Shown: positions 6,638 to 16,736, counted from the first letter of the stretch. The stretch: 64,000 nt of DNA from JAABPW01 sp037132275 (GCA_037132275.1 JBAXPK010000004.1:1-64000), one strand, 5' to 3'. The notes: generated by a model not told the origin, from the letters alone. Numbers and translations: made by a program.

Positions 6638-9600
6638 ATGAAAACCATATGGAAAAGGCAATTGGCGGCGGGATTGGGAATTCTACTGGCGGCGGGCGCG
6701 GCTCAGGCCTATGTCGCGCTCGTGAACAAGGCGGACAACACGGAACTCCATGTGGTTCCGGTTCCCCTTTCAACAGCCTCAGGGCAGGCAGGCCCAGTAA
6801 CGATCGACGGCAAGCTCGATGACTGGGACCTGTCGGGCGCGGTCCTGATGTTCATGGACGAGTCGAGCAAGGGGGTTTACTCAGTCCACGGCGCGATGAT
6901 GTACGACAAGGACTACCTCTATGTCAGCGCCCATGTCAAAGACCCCACGCCGATGATCAACAACTATACCTTCGGCGGCGAGGTCAATATGGCCTGGAAT
7001 GCCGATGCGATCGAGATCTTCCTGCTCTCCAACCCGGATATTCATTCCACGGTTTCGACTCAAAGCGGGAAAAAGATGCCGCCCGAAGAACAGAAGTTCG
7101 TGAACATGTTCTGGATGTGGTATTCGACGCAGGACAAGGCGGCCGGCTACTTCTCATTCTACACGCTGGGCTTTAAGGATCCGACCCTGAACCCGCCCGG
7201 CGTCAAGGGCGCCTATCAGAAGGATGCCGACGGGCAAGGCTATGTCATGGAGTATCGCATTCCCTGGTCGGTGCTGCGCGCCCCGCGGCCCCTGACCGCC
7301 GGGGATCGCCTCCAGATCACGTGGCAGATGCACTGGGGCAACGATCAGGGGTTGGCGGTCCGCTGCGGCATGACCGACATTCGCAACGCGACCAGTGGCG
7401 ATTTGGGTTATATGGGCCCGGCGTCTTGGGGCACGGCGATCTTCGAGAAGACCGGCAATCTCAAGCTCCCCGGGCGGAGCGTCCTTGGCCGCGCCGGGGG
7501 TCATATTCCGATCGCGGTCGCGCTCGAGAAGCCCGGCAAGGTGAGCCTTGCGATCTACAACGCCGCCGGCAAACTTGTTCGCACCTGCCTCGGCGCGCAA
7601 CCGTATCCGGCCGGCGAGCAGACCTACCTCTGGGATGGGCTGGACGACTTCGACAAACCCGTGCCCGCTGGCGCCTACACCGCCAAGCTTCTCACGCACG
7701 ACGGCATCGTTCAAAAATACGTTTGTGATATCGGCGTCAGCGGCACGCCGCCCTACCAGACCGGGGACGGCACCGGCGGCTGGGCCGGCGATTACAACAT
7801 GCCGCAGACGATCGGCATCGAAGGCGACGCCGTCGTCCTGGGCACGGCCAACGCCGAGGCCATGATGGCTTCGATCCGCACCGATCTCGACGGCCGCAAG
7901 CGCTACGGCACCATGGCCAACGGTGTGGCCGTAGCGTTGCACAAGGGCTTCGGCTATTTCCTCAGCCGCGGTGGCGCCAAGATCACCAAGTTCAACCTTG
8001 AAAACGGGTTGTTGTCGCCGTTCTCGACCGGCCGCCCCGAAACGCCGGTCACCTCCAAGCGGCCGGACGAGTCAGGCAGCGCCTGGGGCAGCCGATCCTG
8101 GCAGTTCTACGGCATCGCGGCGGCAGGGGATCAGTTAATCGTCAGCAGCCTTGCCGACGACAGGCTCTATCGGCTCGACATCGCGTCCGGCGAACCGCGT
8201 GGCGAAGCCGTGCTGGCGAAGCCTTTCGGTCTGACCGTGGCGCCAGACGGAACGCTCTACGCTGTCAGCAGCAATGCCGTCGGCCGCTTCGAGCTCCCAA
8301 CACAGAAATTCACTTCGATTCTGGGCGATCTCGACGAACCGCGCCATCTCGCGTGCGATGCGGCCGGAAATGTCTATGTTTCCCTTCAGGGCAAGACCAT
8401 GCAGGTGTGGAAACTCTCGCCGGCCGGGAAAGTCCTGCTCAAGTTCGGCGTCCCCGGCGGCCGGCCCGCGCTGGGCAAGTTCCACCCCGGCGGCATGCTC
8501 AATCCCTACAGCATTGGTGTGGATAAAAATGGCCGTCTGTGGGTGGCTGAGGCCGATCCCTGTCCCAAGCGCTATTCCGTCTGGAATCCCGACGGCACAC
8601 TCTGGAAGGATTTCTACGGCTCCATCGACTACTCGTCCCGCGCGATCGTGGACCCCGTCCAACCCGAGTACGTGTATCTGCAGTCCGTCCGCTACCTCAT
8701 GGACTACGATAAGGGGACGTGGAAAGTGGACGCGACGGTGTTGCGCGCGACGGAGGACAGCGGCGTCAAGTTCGGGGGGCAACCCAACCACGCGGGCGGA
8801 GTGATGGCGGTCGTCCAGGGCCGGAAGTTCTTCTGGACGCAGAATTCGATGCCGGGGGTTGGACCGTCTACGCTCTACGAAGAGGTCGGCGACCGGTTCG
8901 TGCCCCGCTTGTCTGTCGAGGGCCGGAAATGGTGGCTCGATAGCAACAACGATGGCAAGGTTCAGATCTGGGAGGTGCACTATGCGCAACTCAGCGGATA
9001 CTTCTTCGGGTTGCCTATGGACGGGAAACTCAACTTCTACTGGCATCAGGGCGTCACGTGGAACGCTCAGGGCGGCGCGAAGACAACGCAACCGTATTCG
9101 GTCGTGCGCTGGGATTTCCTCGGGTTCAATGAGCAAGGCGGCCTGACGTATGGCGACCCGGCTAAGCCGACCCTCCTGGCGACCGATCCCGACGGCGGCG
9201 CCGTCTCGGGGATCGCGCCGTCCGAAGACGGCAGCTTCTATGCGGTGGTGTCCGGCGGCTCGCTGGAGCGCGGGCAGCGCCACCAGGGCTCGGGCCACCG
9301 TGTGGTCAAATTCTCCGCCAAGGGGGAGAAGCTCTGGGAATACCACAATGTCCACTGCTCCTTTGCCTGGACGAGCGACGCCTACACGCCGGGCACTCTT
9401 GTCGGCCTGCGCGAGTCGCCCGGCGGACTGCGCGATCTGGTGGCGTTCACCGGCTACTACGGCCAGTATTTCCTGCTCGATCCCAAGGATGGTCTGTTCG
9501 TGGATGCGCTCGGGCAGGATCAGCGCTCGAATTTCACCCTAGACCACACCATGGTCCTGACCGAGAACTTCAACGGCACGCTCTTTCAGCACCCTAAGAC

Positions 9601-10486
9601 TGGCAAGTTCTATTACCTGGGCGGCGATGCCGATCAGCGTCTGTGGGAACTGGGCGGGCTCGACACGATCAAGCGTCAGGCGGTGACGGTCTCCGTCACG
9701 CCGGAACAGGTTGTCAGGGCTGACGCGGCGGCCAAACAGAATTTCCTCGCCGGCCAGTCTGCGGTCGGCAAGAAGACGGCCAAACTGCCGAGGCTGAAGG
9801 GCGCGGCGGCGGACGGCAAGTACGGCGAATGGGCCAACACTCAGCCGCTCACGATCTGTCTGGAGGGCAACCGCACGGCCCAGGCCCAGGTCGGCTACGA
9901 CGACGCCAATCTCTACGTCCGCTTCCAGGTCGGCGACGAGTCGCCTTTCGTGAACACCCCGAGCGACCAGCGATTGCTCTTTAAATCCGGCGATGCCGTG
10001 GAGCTTTGCCTCGCCACCGATCCGGCGAAGCGCGCCGTTCGCGGCCAGAACCAGCAGCAGACTCGCGTCGGCGACGTGCGGCTCCTCATTGCCCGTACGC
10101 CGGACGGCAAGTTGGTGGCCACGCGCTACCGCTACGTTACTGCGGACAAGGAGAAGCCCAATGCGTTCAGCGTCGAGACCGTCAGCTCCGGTAAGGACAC
10201 GCTGGATGACGTGGCACCGTGGAACGACCTATCCATGCATGCCGCCGTGGAAAAGGACGGCTATGTGGTCGAGGTGGCGGTCCCGTGGAAAGAACTCGGC
10301 GTGACGCCCAGAAACGGCCTGGTTTTGCTGGGTGACCTTGGCGTGATCTACGGCAACGAGGGCGGCACCCGCAATGCCATCCGTTACATGTGGAGCGACA
10401 AGAGTCCGGAAGTCTCGATCAACAACGACATTCCCTCGGAGATCCGGATCCATCCCAATGCCTGGGGATCCTGGATGCTGGAGTAG
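6638..10486 (+). CDS. Large secreted CBM9-like / beta-propeller protein
   Basis: About 1282 residues from ATG 6638; a GTG at 6629 is an in-frame alternative. A signal peptide (GLGILLAAGAAQA) is followed by a CBM9/DOMON-like sandwich (about 35-230; IDGKLDDWD, WNADAIEIFL). Next comes a FlgD-like Ig strand set (about 285-370; YNAAGKLVRT, PAGAYTAKL), a central series of NHL-type propeller blades (PDGTLYAVSS, DAAGNVYVS, VDKNGRLWVAE), and a second CBM9-like domain at the C-terminus (about 1085-1282; ADGKYGEWANTQPL, GDAVELCLATD, VEVAVPWKEL). No hydrolase active site is evident; binding or processing of polysaccharide at the cell surface is inferred. It is transcribed away from the sigma factor. Confidence 0.88.
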   Translation: MKTIWKRQLAAGLGILLAAGAAQAYVALVNKADNTELHVVPVPLSTASGQAGPVTIDGKLDDWDLSGAVLMFMDESSKGVYSVHGAMMYDKDYLYVSAHVKDPTPMINNYTFGGEVNMAWNADAIEIFLLSNPDIHSTVSTQSGKKMPPEEQKFVNMFWMWYSTQDKAAGYFSFYTLGFKDPTLNPPGVKGAYQKDADGQGYVMEYRIPWSVLRAPRPLTAGDRLQITWQMHWGNDQGLAVRCGMTDIRNATSGDLGYMGPASWGTAIFEKTGNLKLPGRSVLGRAGGHIPIAVALEKPGKVSLAIYNAAGKLVRTCLGAQPYPAGEQTYLWDGLDDFDKPVPAGAYTAKLLTHDGIVQKYVCDIGVSGTPPYQTGDGTGGWAGDYNMPQTIGIEGDAVVLGTANAEAMMASIRTDLDGRKRYGTMANGVAVALHKGFGYFLSRGGAKITKFNLENGLLSPFSTGRPETPVTSKRPDESGSAWGSRSWQFYGIAAAGDQLIVSSLADDRLYRLDIASGEPRGEAVLAKPFGLTVAPDGTLYAVSSNAVGRFELPTQKFTSILGDLDEPRHLACDAAGNVYVSLQGKTMQVWKLSPAGKVLLKFGVPGGRPALGKFHPGGMLNPYSIGVDKNGRLWVAEADPCPKRYSVWNPDGTLWKDFYGSIDYSSRAIVDPVQPEYVYLQSVRYLMDYDKGTWKVDATVLRATEDSGVKFGGQPNHAGGVMAVVQGRKFFWTQNSMPGVGPSTLYEEVGDRFVPRLSVEGRKWWLDSNNDGKVQIWEVHYAQLSGYFFGLPMDGKLNFYWHQGVTWNAQGGAKTTQPYSVVRWDFLGFNEQGGLTYGDPAKPTLLATDPDGGAVSGIAPSEDGSFYAVVSGGSLERGQRHQGSGHRVVKFSAKGEKLWEYHNVHCSFAWTSDAYTPGTLVGLRESPGGLRDLVAFTGYYGQYFLLDPKDGLFVDALGQDQRSNFTLDHTMVLTENFNGTLFQHPKTGKFYYLGGDADQRLWELGGLDTIKRQAVTVSVTPEQVVRADAAAKQNFLAGQSAVGKKTAKLPRLKGAAADGKYGEWANTQPLTICLEGNRTAQAQVGYDDANLYVRFQVGDESPFVNTPSDQRLLFKSGDAVELCLATDPAKRAVRGQNQQQTRVGDVRLLIARTPDGKLVATRYRYVTADKEKPNAFSVETVSSGKDTLDDVAPWNDLSMHAAVEKDGYVVEVAVPWKELGVTPRNGLVLLGDLGVIYGNEGGTRNAIRYMWSDKSPEVSINNDIPSEIRIHPNAWGSWMLE

Positions 10487-10628
10487 CGCCGGCAACAGTT
10501 CTCAGGCAGTAAGTTTGGTTAGGAAACGTGCGAAGTCTTCCGTCGATATTTCCTATTGCGTTGTGGGGCGTGGGGTGGCAAAATTTGACATATCAATGCG
10601 GATTACAATAAGGGATAGGAGAGACACT

Positions 10629-11369
10629 ATGGAAAATATGACAGGGATTGAAAGACAGACGAGTTCGCCGGTACAGACCATTATCGAAACGGTTAAGAAG
10701 GTTATTCTGACACCGACGGAGTTCTATCGCGGTATGCCGAAGATCGGCGGATTTGTGGATCCGCTGATTTTTGCGGTGGTTCTAGGGTTCGTGACAGGCA
10801 TTATTCACGCGATTCTCGGGCTTGTGCATATCGGGCCGGTTATGTCGGTGAAGATGGCCTTGGTGGCCGTTATCATGATGCCTGTCTGGGTGTTGATTGG
10901 CGGTTTCATCGGGGCGGCGATCATCTTTGTGATCTGGAAATTAATGGGCTCCAATGAATCCTACGAGACGGCTTATCGTTGTGGAGCTTACGCATCCGCC
11001 GTTTCGCCGATCACGGCGTTGGCGGGGGCCATCCCTGTCGTCGGGCCGCTGGTCGGGTTGGTTTGGATGCTTTTTCTGATCGTAACCGCCAGCGTGGAGG
11101 TTCACAAAATTCCAGCCAAGAAAGCCTGGCTCGTTTTCGGGATCATTGCGGCTGTATTTGCGCTTCTAGGTGTCGGCGCTAAGGCCGGTGCGAGCAAAGC
11201 CCAGCAGCGGATGACCGATCTTCAGAAAGAAATGGGGATTACACCTGATAAGGACATGACGCCGGAAGATGCCGGCAAGGCCGCTGCCGCGTTTGTCAAA
11301 ACCATGCAGGAACAGGCCATGAAGCAGGCGGAGGAGCAGGCCAAGAAGGCAAAAGAGGGGAATGAGTAG
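10629..11369 (+). CDS. YIP1-family integral membrane protein
   Basis: 246 residues from ATG 10629, preceded by AGGAGA. The frame is open further upstream, but no ribosome site or conserved sequence supports a longer protein. The N-terminal PTEFYRGMP motif followed by membrane helices (about residues 50-75, 80-110, 125-155, 170-190) matches the YIP1 domain found in many bacterial membrane proteins of unknown function. The C-terminal 50 residues are polar and Lys/Glu/Gln-rich (KQAEEQAKKAKEG), probably a cytoplasmic helix. Its end overlaps the next gene by 8 bases. The biochemical role is not known. Confidence 0.85.
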   Translation: MENMTGIERQTSSPVQTIIETVKKVILTPTEFYRGMPKIGGFVDPLIFAVVLGFVTGIIHAILGLVHIGPVMSVKMALVAVIMMPVWVLIGGFIGAAIIFVIWKLMGSNESYETAYRCGAYASAVSPITALAGAIPVVGPLVGLVWMLFLIVTASVEVHKIPAKKAWLVFGIIAAVFALLGVGAKAGASKAQQRMTDLQKEMGITPDKDMTPEDAGKAAAAFVKTMQEQAMKQAEEQAKKAKEGNE

Positions 11370-11799
11370 GACATCCTACAAATCCTTATCCCAGAGGAGG
11401 CGGGATGGCTTGTTCACCGTCGCCCTCTGGCAGATGATGACGTTTCTGATGTTGATTCTGCTCGTCTGGCTCAATGAACTGATGGATTTGTCGGCTTTGT
11501 GGTTTGGAACACATCCGACAAGCCTCAACGTGTACCGGGGAAGCGCCCTGACCATTGGGGTTATTATTGTGGCCATTGTGGCGGTTGGGAATACTTACGT
11601 TCAGCAGAAGCGGATTATTACCGGCCTGCTGACCGTCTGTTCCGGTTGCCGGAAGATCCGGGTGGATGAACACTTGTGGGAACAGTTGGATGACTATGTT
11701 TCCGAGCACTCCCTGGCCCTGATCAGTCATGGTCTTTGCCCCCAATGTTTTGAGCGGATGAAGAAGGAAATCTCGGATCTGGATACTCCGGCGAAATAA
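11362..11799 (+). CDS. Membrane-anchored zinc-finger-like protein
   Basis: 145 residues: two membrane helices (about 20-40 and 60-80), then a cytoplasmic domain with CSGCRKIR...W..LDDYVSEHS...SHGLCPQC. This paired-Cys segment is known as a short C-terminal module on many bacterial PAS/GAF sensor proteins and hybrid kinases; here it stands alone behind a membrane anchor. The four cysteines probably bind zinc. The gene is translationally coupled to the YIP1-family gene (8-base overlap, AGAGGGGA before the ATG), suggesting that the two work together. Function is not known. Confidence 0.75.
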   Translation: MSRTSYKSLSQRRRDGLFTVALWQMMTFLMLILLVWLNELMDLSALWFGTHPTSLNVYRGSALTIGVIIVAIVAVGNTYVQQKRIITGLLTVCSGCRKIRVDEHLWEQLDDYVSEHSLALISHGLCPQCFERMKKEISDLDTPAK

Positions 11800-11801
11800 G
11801 G

Positions 11802-13856
11802 CTATTTTGCGGTAGTCCCCATCTGCAGGTACGGAAGGATGTCGTCCTTCAGTGTGGGGTTGGCCTCGAACAAGGTGAATCCGTTGGCGCCTTCCTGTCG
11901 CAGCGCATTAATTTGGGTGATGGTCTCAACGGCGGTGAGGCGGCACTCCAAAGAGGTGACGCCGATTCCCGCAAACACCTTGCCTTTTGCACCGGGATAG
12001 GCCGCTTGTTTGCGATACCAGTCGATGAATTTTACAGGATCAGAGGTATAGTTCATCGGGCATACGAAATCCACCAGCCCTTGCCGTACCCATTCACCCC
12101 AATCCTGGGCAATGGAATCACGAACCCCGGGATAGAGGGGATAGACGGAGGCCGAGAGTTTGAGGTTGGGATTCAACCGCTTCAGTTCCTGGCGTGTTTC
12201 GGCCACAAAGCGGGTGATTTGGTCTCTACGCCACTCTTTGTATGCCGCTTGTTTGCTGCCGCTACGGACATCTCTTGGCCAATGGTTGATCTGGATGCCG
12301 GTGGTTTGGGTAAAGCGAGTCCGGCATCCGTTGCAATAACAGTAGTCCTGGGTTTTGTATCGGATGTAATCGAGATGTATGCCGCTGAGATCGGGATAAC
12401 GCTCCGCCAGTTCCTTAATTGCCGCCAATTCAAAAGTCCGGTTGGCCGGATGCGAGGGGCACAACCAGGGAATGGTTTCCCCGTTGGCCGATATCTGGAG
12501 ACGGCCGGCTTTTCGGTAGGGTGCTATCATGGATTCAGGCGCCCCCTCCAGATTCCAGAGAATAACCCACGCGTGGGTATCGATCCCCTGGCGTTTGGCG
12601 GCCTTGACACAGTCAGCCATCTGGTCGCCGTTCCGGGCTAGAACATCGGATGCCGGAATCAGCCGGCTGGGGTAATGGGCGCACCAGGGGCGTTGAACAT
12701 TCGGGAGTACGGCCGTCATGCCGCTACTGGCGAGACTCTGGCAGGTCTGATCCCATGAGCCGGGGATAAAGCCAGTGCCTGAGTGATTCCATACCCCGCG
12801 AAATTCATCTTTCTTCGTAGTTTGCACACGCGCAAAGGCTTCCGTCAGGGTGATGTTCAGCAGGTGGGCGGACGCAAGAACCTGTTCATAATTGCCCGTC
12901 TGGTATTGCTTGTTGACATCACGTTGAAGTTGTTCGGCCCGGACAATTAACGCTTTCAGCACAGGGTTTTCCATGTCGCGAACCCCTTCTGTTTTGATTG
13001 CCGAAAGGGCTTGTGCCGCAGTTTGATATTTCCCCAGCCGGCCAGCCTGGGTGACGGATTGGGCGGCGGCGGCCTGCCAAAGATCCCGATCGCAAGCGCC
13101 CAGCAAACTGATGAGCAGCATTTTTTTGGCGGCGACATCGCTTTCCAAAAGGATATGTGACATCCAGAAGCCCCGGTCGGATTGCACCCAGGCCGGTTCA
13201 CGGGGCAGATGGCCAGAGGCGCTTTCCCACCAGGCGATAACTTTTGAATTCTTGTCGGCGGGACTGACGGGCAGAATTGTCAAGGAAGGCTGTTTGATCA
13301 GGAGTGGCGCTGTCGGCAGCGTGCCCGCGACAAAGCGGAATGCGTTCCATGAATCCGAGCCCGGTGCCCGCATCGAGACGCCCAGCCGGAATCCCATCAA
13401 GGCGGCGAGTTGGGCGTCGGCCGAGAACATGACAATTAACTTTCCGCCCCTCGCCACAACCCGCTGACAGGCCAGTATCTCTTTTGCGCTCAAGTTTGAA
13501 TTGTACGGCAGGATGGCCACACGGGCATCATTGGGTATTCCGGCGGCGAACTCGTCATCCGTGACCATGACAACTGGAATGCCTGACTTTTGAATCCAAT
13601 CCGCCAGGCGCGACGTCACCTTTTCGGCATAACTTCGTTCCGCGGGGATTTTAACTGAAGAGGTGGGTTTTATGATGAGTACGGGATGAACCTCGAGATG
13701 GGGTGCGGTCCAGGATAAAGGCGTGGGCGAGGGGAGTGGAACTGAGGGTGGAGCCTCGGGTGGGGGTGGAGGTGCCTTGCAACTGCTGAAAAGCATGACG
13801 CACAAAAATGGGCTAATGATGGCCCGAAGCTGAATAAGAGACCGCTGAGATTTCAT
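11802..13856 (-). CDS. GHL10 (DUF187)-type glycosidase-like lipoprotein
   Basis: About 684 residues from ATG 13856; a TTG at 13901 would add 15 residues with no signal-peptide logic. The signal peptide ends in a lipobox (MLFSSC, Cys26), followed by a Pro-rich tether. Residues ~45-330 are an uncharacterised alpha/beta region. From about 345 the sequence matches the glycosyl-hydrolase-like GHL10 barrel: FRGVWNHSG, a SLASSGMTAVLPNVQ strand, IDTHAWVILWN, LSGIHLDYIRYK and LKLSASVYP. Asp and Glu residues at the strand ends (HLDYIRY) fit a hydrolase pocket. The substrate is unknown; likely cell-surface glycan. It converges on the zinc-finger gene with 2 bases between stops. Confidence 0.85.
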   Translation of the reverse strand: MKSQRSLIQLRAIISPFLCVMLFSSCKAPPPPPEAPPSVPLPSPTPLSWTAPHLEVHPVLIIKPTSSVKIPAERSYAEKVTSRLADWIQKSGIPVVMVTDDEFAAGIPNDARVAILPYNSNLSAKEILACQRVVARGGKLIVMFSADAQLAALMGFRLGVSMRAPGSDSWNAFRFVAGTLPTAPLLIKQPSLTILPVSPADKNSKVIAWWESASGHLPREPAWVQSDRGFWMSHILLESDVAAKKMLLISLLGACDRDLWQAAAAQSVTQAGRLGKYQTAAQALSAIKTEGVRDMENPVLKALIVRAEQLQRDVNKQYQTGNYEQVLASAHLLNITLTEAFARVQTTKKDEFRGVWNHSGTGFIPGSWDQTCQSLASSGMTAVLPNVQRPWCAHYPSRLIPASDVLARNGDQMADCVKAAKRQGIDTHAWVILWNLEGAPESMIAPYRKAGRLQISANGETIPWLCPSHPANRTFELAAIKELAERYPDLSGIHLDYIRYKTQDYCYCNGCRTRFTQTTGIQINHWPRDVRSGSKQAAYKEWRRDQITRFVAETRQELKRLNPNLKLSASVYPLYPGVRDSIAQDWGEWVRQGLVDFVCPMNYTSDPVKFIDWYRKQAAYPGAKGKVFAGIGVTSLECRLTAVETITQINALRQEGANGFTLFEANPTLKDDILPYLQMGTTAK

Positions 13857-14028
13857 AACAAGTGATAAATACGTTTCAACACGGGGTTTGTGCAAGCCCA
13901 AACCAAACCCACCCCCCGCCCAGGAGAGGATCAGTGAGACCCGTTAAACGTGTGGGTGCGATAACGTTGCCAAGTCCCCGGGGAATCGCTAGAGTAAATG
14001 GACTGTTGGGGAACGGGAAGGATTTGTC

Positions 14029-15186
14029 ATGGCTTCAAAATGGAATTGGGCGGAGCAACGGGCTCGTGCGGCTTTTGTCGCGCTTCAGGATGGAACGATT
14101 TTGCGGGGATATTCGGTCGGCGCTCCGGTGGATGCCTATGGCGAAGTGGTGTTTAATACCGGCATGGCGGGGTATCAGGAAATTCTCAGCGACCCGTCGT
14201 ATAGCGGTCAGTTTGTGACCATGACGTATCCGGAAATCGGCAGCACGGGAATGAATCAGGCTGACATGGAGAGCCGCCAATTATTTGCCAACGGTTTCAT
14301 CATTCATGATCTGAACCTGCCGAGCAACTGGCGGGCTGATGGATCCGTGGCGGATTACCTTCGAAAATGGTCCCTGCCCGCCATTGCCGGCATTGATACC
14401 CGGGCGCTCACCTCGCGGCTCCGGATGGAAGGCACTCAGCGCGGTTTCATGAGCGTGTCAGGTCAAGTCGGCGAGGTCGAAGCGGTTCGGAAAGCCAGTG
14501 AGTGGGGTGGGTTGGATGGCCAGGACTATGCGGCGAAAGTAACCTGCCAGACGGCCTACCCGTGGGATCCGGATGATTCGTTGTCCCGGAGTTGGGGGAT
14601 CGCGGCGGCGTTGCCCAAGGCTGATCTGAAGATTGTGGCCTATGACTTTGGAATCAAATGGAACATCCTGCGAAGTCTGCGCCGGAATGGTATGGAGGTG
14701 ACAGTGGTGCCGGCCCAGACGACAGCGGCGGAGGTCTTGAAGAGGAAGCCCGACGGAGTATTGTTCTCCAACGGACCAGCCGATCCGGCGGCGGTCACCT
14801 ATGCCATCGAGGCGGCGCGCGAACTGTTGGGCAAGGTTCCGCTGATGGGCATTTGTCTGGGGCACCAGATTTTAGGGCTGGCGTGTGGAGGGAAAACCTA
14901 CCGGCTCAAGTTTGGACATCATGGGTGCAACCATCCCGTGAAGAATCTGCTTACCGGTGCGGTGGAAATCACCTCGCAGAACCATAATTTCGCGGTGGAT
15001 CCCGTCTCGCTGGATCCATCAAAGGTTGAGGTGACGCATATGAATCTCAATGATCAGACGGTGGAGGGGTTGTCGCATAAGACGGCGCCGATGTTCTGTG
15101 TGCAATATCACCCGGAGTCCTCGCCGGGGCCCCATGATCCCTATTATCTTTTCACTCAGTTTCGTGAATTAATCCGAAAGGCATGA
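14029..15186 (+). CDS. carA: Carbamoyl-phosphate synthase small subunit
   Basis: 385 residues. The N-terminal CPSase small-subunit domain carries LQDGTILRGYSVGAP, GEVVFNTGMAGYQE and TYPEIG. The C-terminal class I glutamine amidotransferase has the nucleophile motif MGICLGHQILGLA and the HPE pair in YHPESSPGPHD. It releases ammonia from glutamine for carbamoyl phosphate, feeding arginine and pyrimidine synthesis. Start at ATG 14029 is preceded by GGGAAGGA. carB is not adjacent; instead the stop overlaps the guaA start (ATGA), so two amidotransferases are coupled. Confidence 0.96.
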   Translation: MASKWNWAEQRARAAFVALQDGTILRGYSVGAPVDAYGEVVFNTGMAGYQEILSDPSYSGQFVTMTYPEIGSTGMNQADMESRQLFANGFIIHDLNLPSNWRADGSVADYLRKWSLPAIAGIDTRALTSRLRMEGTQRGFMSVSGQVGEVEAVRKASEWGGLDGQDYAAKVTCQTAYPWDPDDSLSRSWGIAAALPKADLKIVAYDFGIKWNILRSLRRNGMEVTVVPAQTTAAEVLKRKPDGVLFSNGPADPAAVTYAIEAARELLGKVPLMGICLGHQILGLACGGKTYRLKFGHHGCNHPVKNLLTGAVEITSQNHNFAVDPVSLDPSKVEVTHMNLNDQTVEGLSHKTAPMFCVQYHPESSPGPHDPYYLFTQFRELIRKA

Positions 15187-16736
15187 CGTTTATGCAAGGG
15201 CACAATTGGATCGCCATTCTTGATTTTGGTTCCCAGTACAGTCAGTTGATTGCGCGCCGGGTTCGTGAGCAGCGTGTCTATTCTGAACTGCTGAAATTCA
15301 ATATTACGGCCGCCGAGCTTGCCGTCCGCAAGCCCGCCGGAATCATCCTGTCCGGAGGTCCGGCCAGCGTGCTGGACAAAGGATCGCCCCTCTGCGACCC
15401 GGCGATCTATGATCTTGGGGTTCCCATACTGGGCATCTGCTATGGGCAGCAAATGACCGCCAAGCTTCTGAAGGGCGCTGTCAAGCCGGGGCGTGAACGT
15501 GAATATGGAAGCGCCCGGATTTCCGTGGTGGATTCGACGTCGCTGTTTCGCGACCTGCCGGTGTCGCTCGACGTTTGGATGAGTCACGGCGATCAGGTTG
15601 AGCAGTTGCCGGCGGGGTTTTCAGTGATGGCGAAGACGGACACCTGTCCCGTGGCGGCCATGGGAAACTCTGCGCGCCGAATTTATGGGCTTCAGTTTCA
15701 TCCCGAAGTGGTCCACACCCCGCAGGGCACAACCATTCTGAAGCGGTTTCTGTTTGATATCTGCAAGTGCCGGCCCGACTGGGAAATGGCGCAGTTCATC
15801 AAAGAGAGCGTGGAAGCGATCCGTGCGAAAGTGGATGGCGGTCATGTCCTGTGCGGGTTAAGCGGGGGCGTGGATTCATCCGTGGTGGCCGCGCTGCTGC
15901 ATCGGGCCATCGGCAAACAGCTTCACTGTGTGTTTGTGGACAACGGGTTGGTGCGGTACGGGGAGGCCGGACAGGTCGAGGAATTGTTCGGCAGGGCGTT
16001 CGGGATTGACCTGCATGTGGCTCATGCCCAAAGGCGGTTTTTGGATGCCTTGAAAGGCGTAACAGAACCCGAGCAGAAGAGGAAGATCATTGGCAAGACC
16101 TTCATTGATGTTTTTTCAGTCGAGGCGCGGAAGTTTGGCGAGGTTGAATTTTTAGCCCAGGGGACGCTGTATCCCGATGTGATTGAGAGCGCCTCCCCGA
16201 TCGGGGGTCCCTCGGCGACGATCAAGAGCCACCATAATGTGGGCGGCTTGCCGGAGGATCTGAAGTTCAAGTTGATCGAGCCGGTTCGGGAGCTTTTCAA
16301 GGATGAGGTCCGTCTGTTGGGGCGCGAGCTGGGGTTGCCGGGATATGTGGTTGACCGTCAGCCGTTTCCCGGGCCTGGCCTTGCGGTCCGGATTCTGGGC
16401 GAGGTCACTGAGGAGCGTGTGGCCCTGCTCCAGAAGGCTGATTTGCGGGTACAGGAGGAGATGCAGAAGGATCCCATGTATTCCAAGATTTGGCAGTCCT
16501 TTGCGGTGTTGCTGCCCATCCAGACGGTTGGGGTCATGGGGGACAGCCGGACGTATGAGAATGTGGCGGCGCTTCGCATTGTGGAAAGCCAGGATGGCAT
16601 GACGGCCGACTGGTCCCGGGTGTCGTATGATACGCTGGCCAGGATATCGAGCCGGATCATCAATGAGGTTTCCGGGATTAACCGGGTGGTTTATGATATC
16701 AGTTCAAAGCCGCCGGCAACGATTGAGTGGGAATGA
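15183..16736 (+). CDS. guaA: GMP synthase (glutamine-hydrolysing)
   Basis: 517 residues. The glutaminase domain (1-195) has ILDFGSQYSQLIARRVRE, LSGGPASVLD, GICYGQQ and FHPEVVHTPQG. The ATP-pyrophosphatase domain has the P-loop-like LCGLSGGVDSSVVAALLHRA and the C-terminal dimerisation region has QPFPGPGLAVRILGEV and ends RVVYDISSKPPATIEWE, the universal GuaA tail. It converts XMP to GMP. ATG 15183 overlaps the carA stop; a second ATG three codons later (15192) is an alternative start. Confidence 0.97.
   Translation: MTFMQGHNWIAILDFGSQYSQLIARRVREQRVYSELLKFNITAAELAVRKPAGIILSGGPASVLDKGSPLCDPAIYDLGVPILGICYGQQMTAKLLKGAVKPGREREYGSARISVVDSTSLFRDLPVSLDVWMSHGDQVEQLPAGFSVMAKTDTCPVAAMGNSARRIYGLQFHPEVVHTPQGTTILKRFLFDICKCRPDWEMAQFIKESVEAIRAKVDGGHVLCGLSGGVDSSVVAALLHRAIGKQLHCVFVDNGLVRYGEAGQVEELFGRAFGIDLHVAHAQRRFLDALKGVTEPEQKRKIIGKTFIDVFSVEARKFGEVEFLAQGTLYPDVIESASPIGGPSATIKSHHNVGGLPEDLKFKLIEPVRELFKDEVRLLGRELGLPGYVVDRQPFPGPGLAVRILGEVTEERVALLQKADLRVQEEMQKDPMYSKIWQSFAVLLPIQTVGVMGDSRTYENVAALRIVESQDGMTADWSRVSYDTLARISSRIINEVSGINRVVYDISSKPPATIEWE

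Noticed and set aside
8135..9355. Long open frame on the minus strand inside the CBM9/propeller gene
   Set aside because: No family resemblance and lies wholly opposite a gene with clear domains; a GC-rich codon-bias shadow.
10585..10613. TTGACA-like box before the YIP1-family gene
   Set aside because: The only acceptable -10 would put the start within the ribosome site, and it matches TATAAT poorly.
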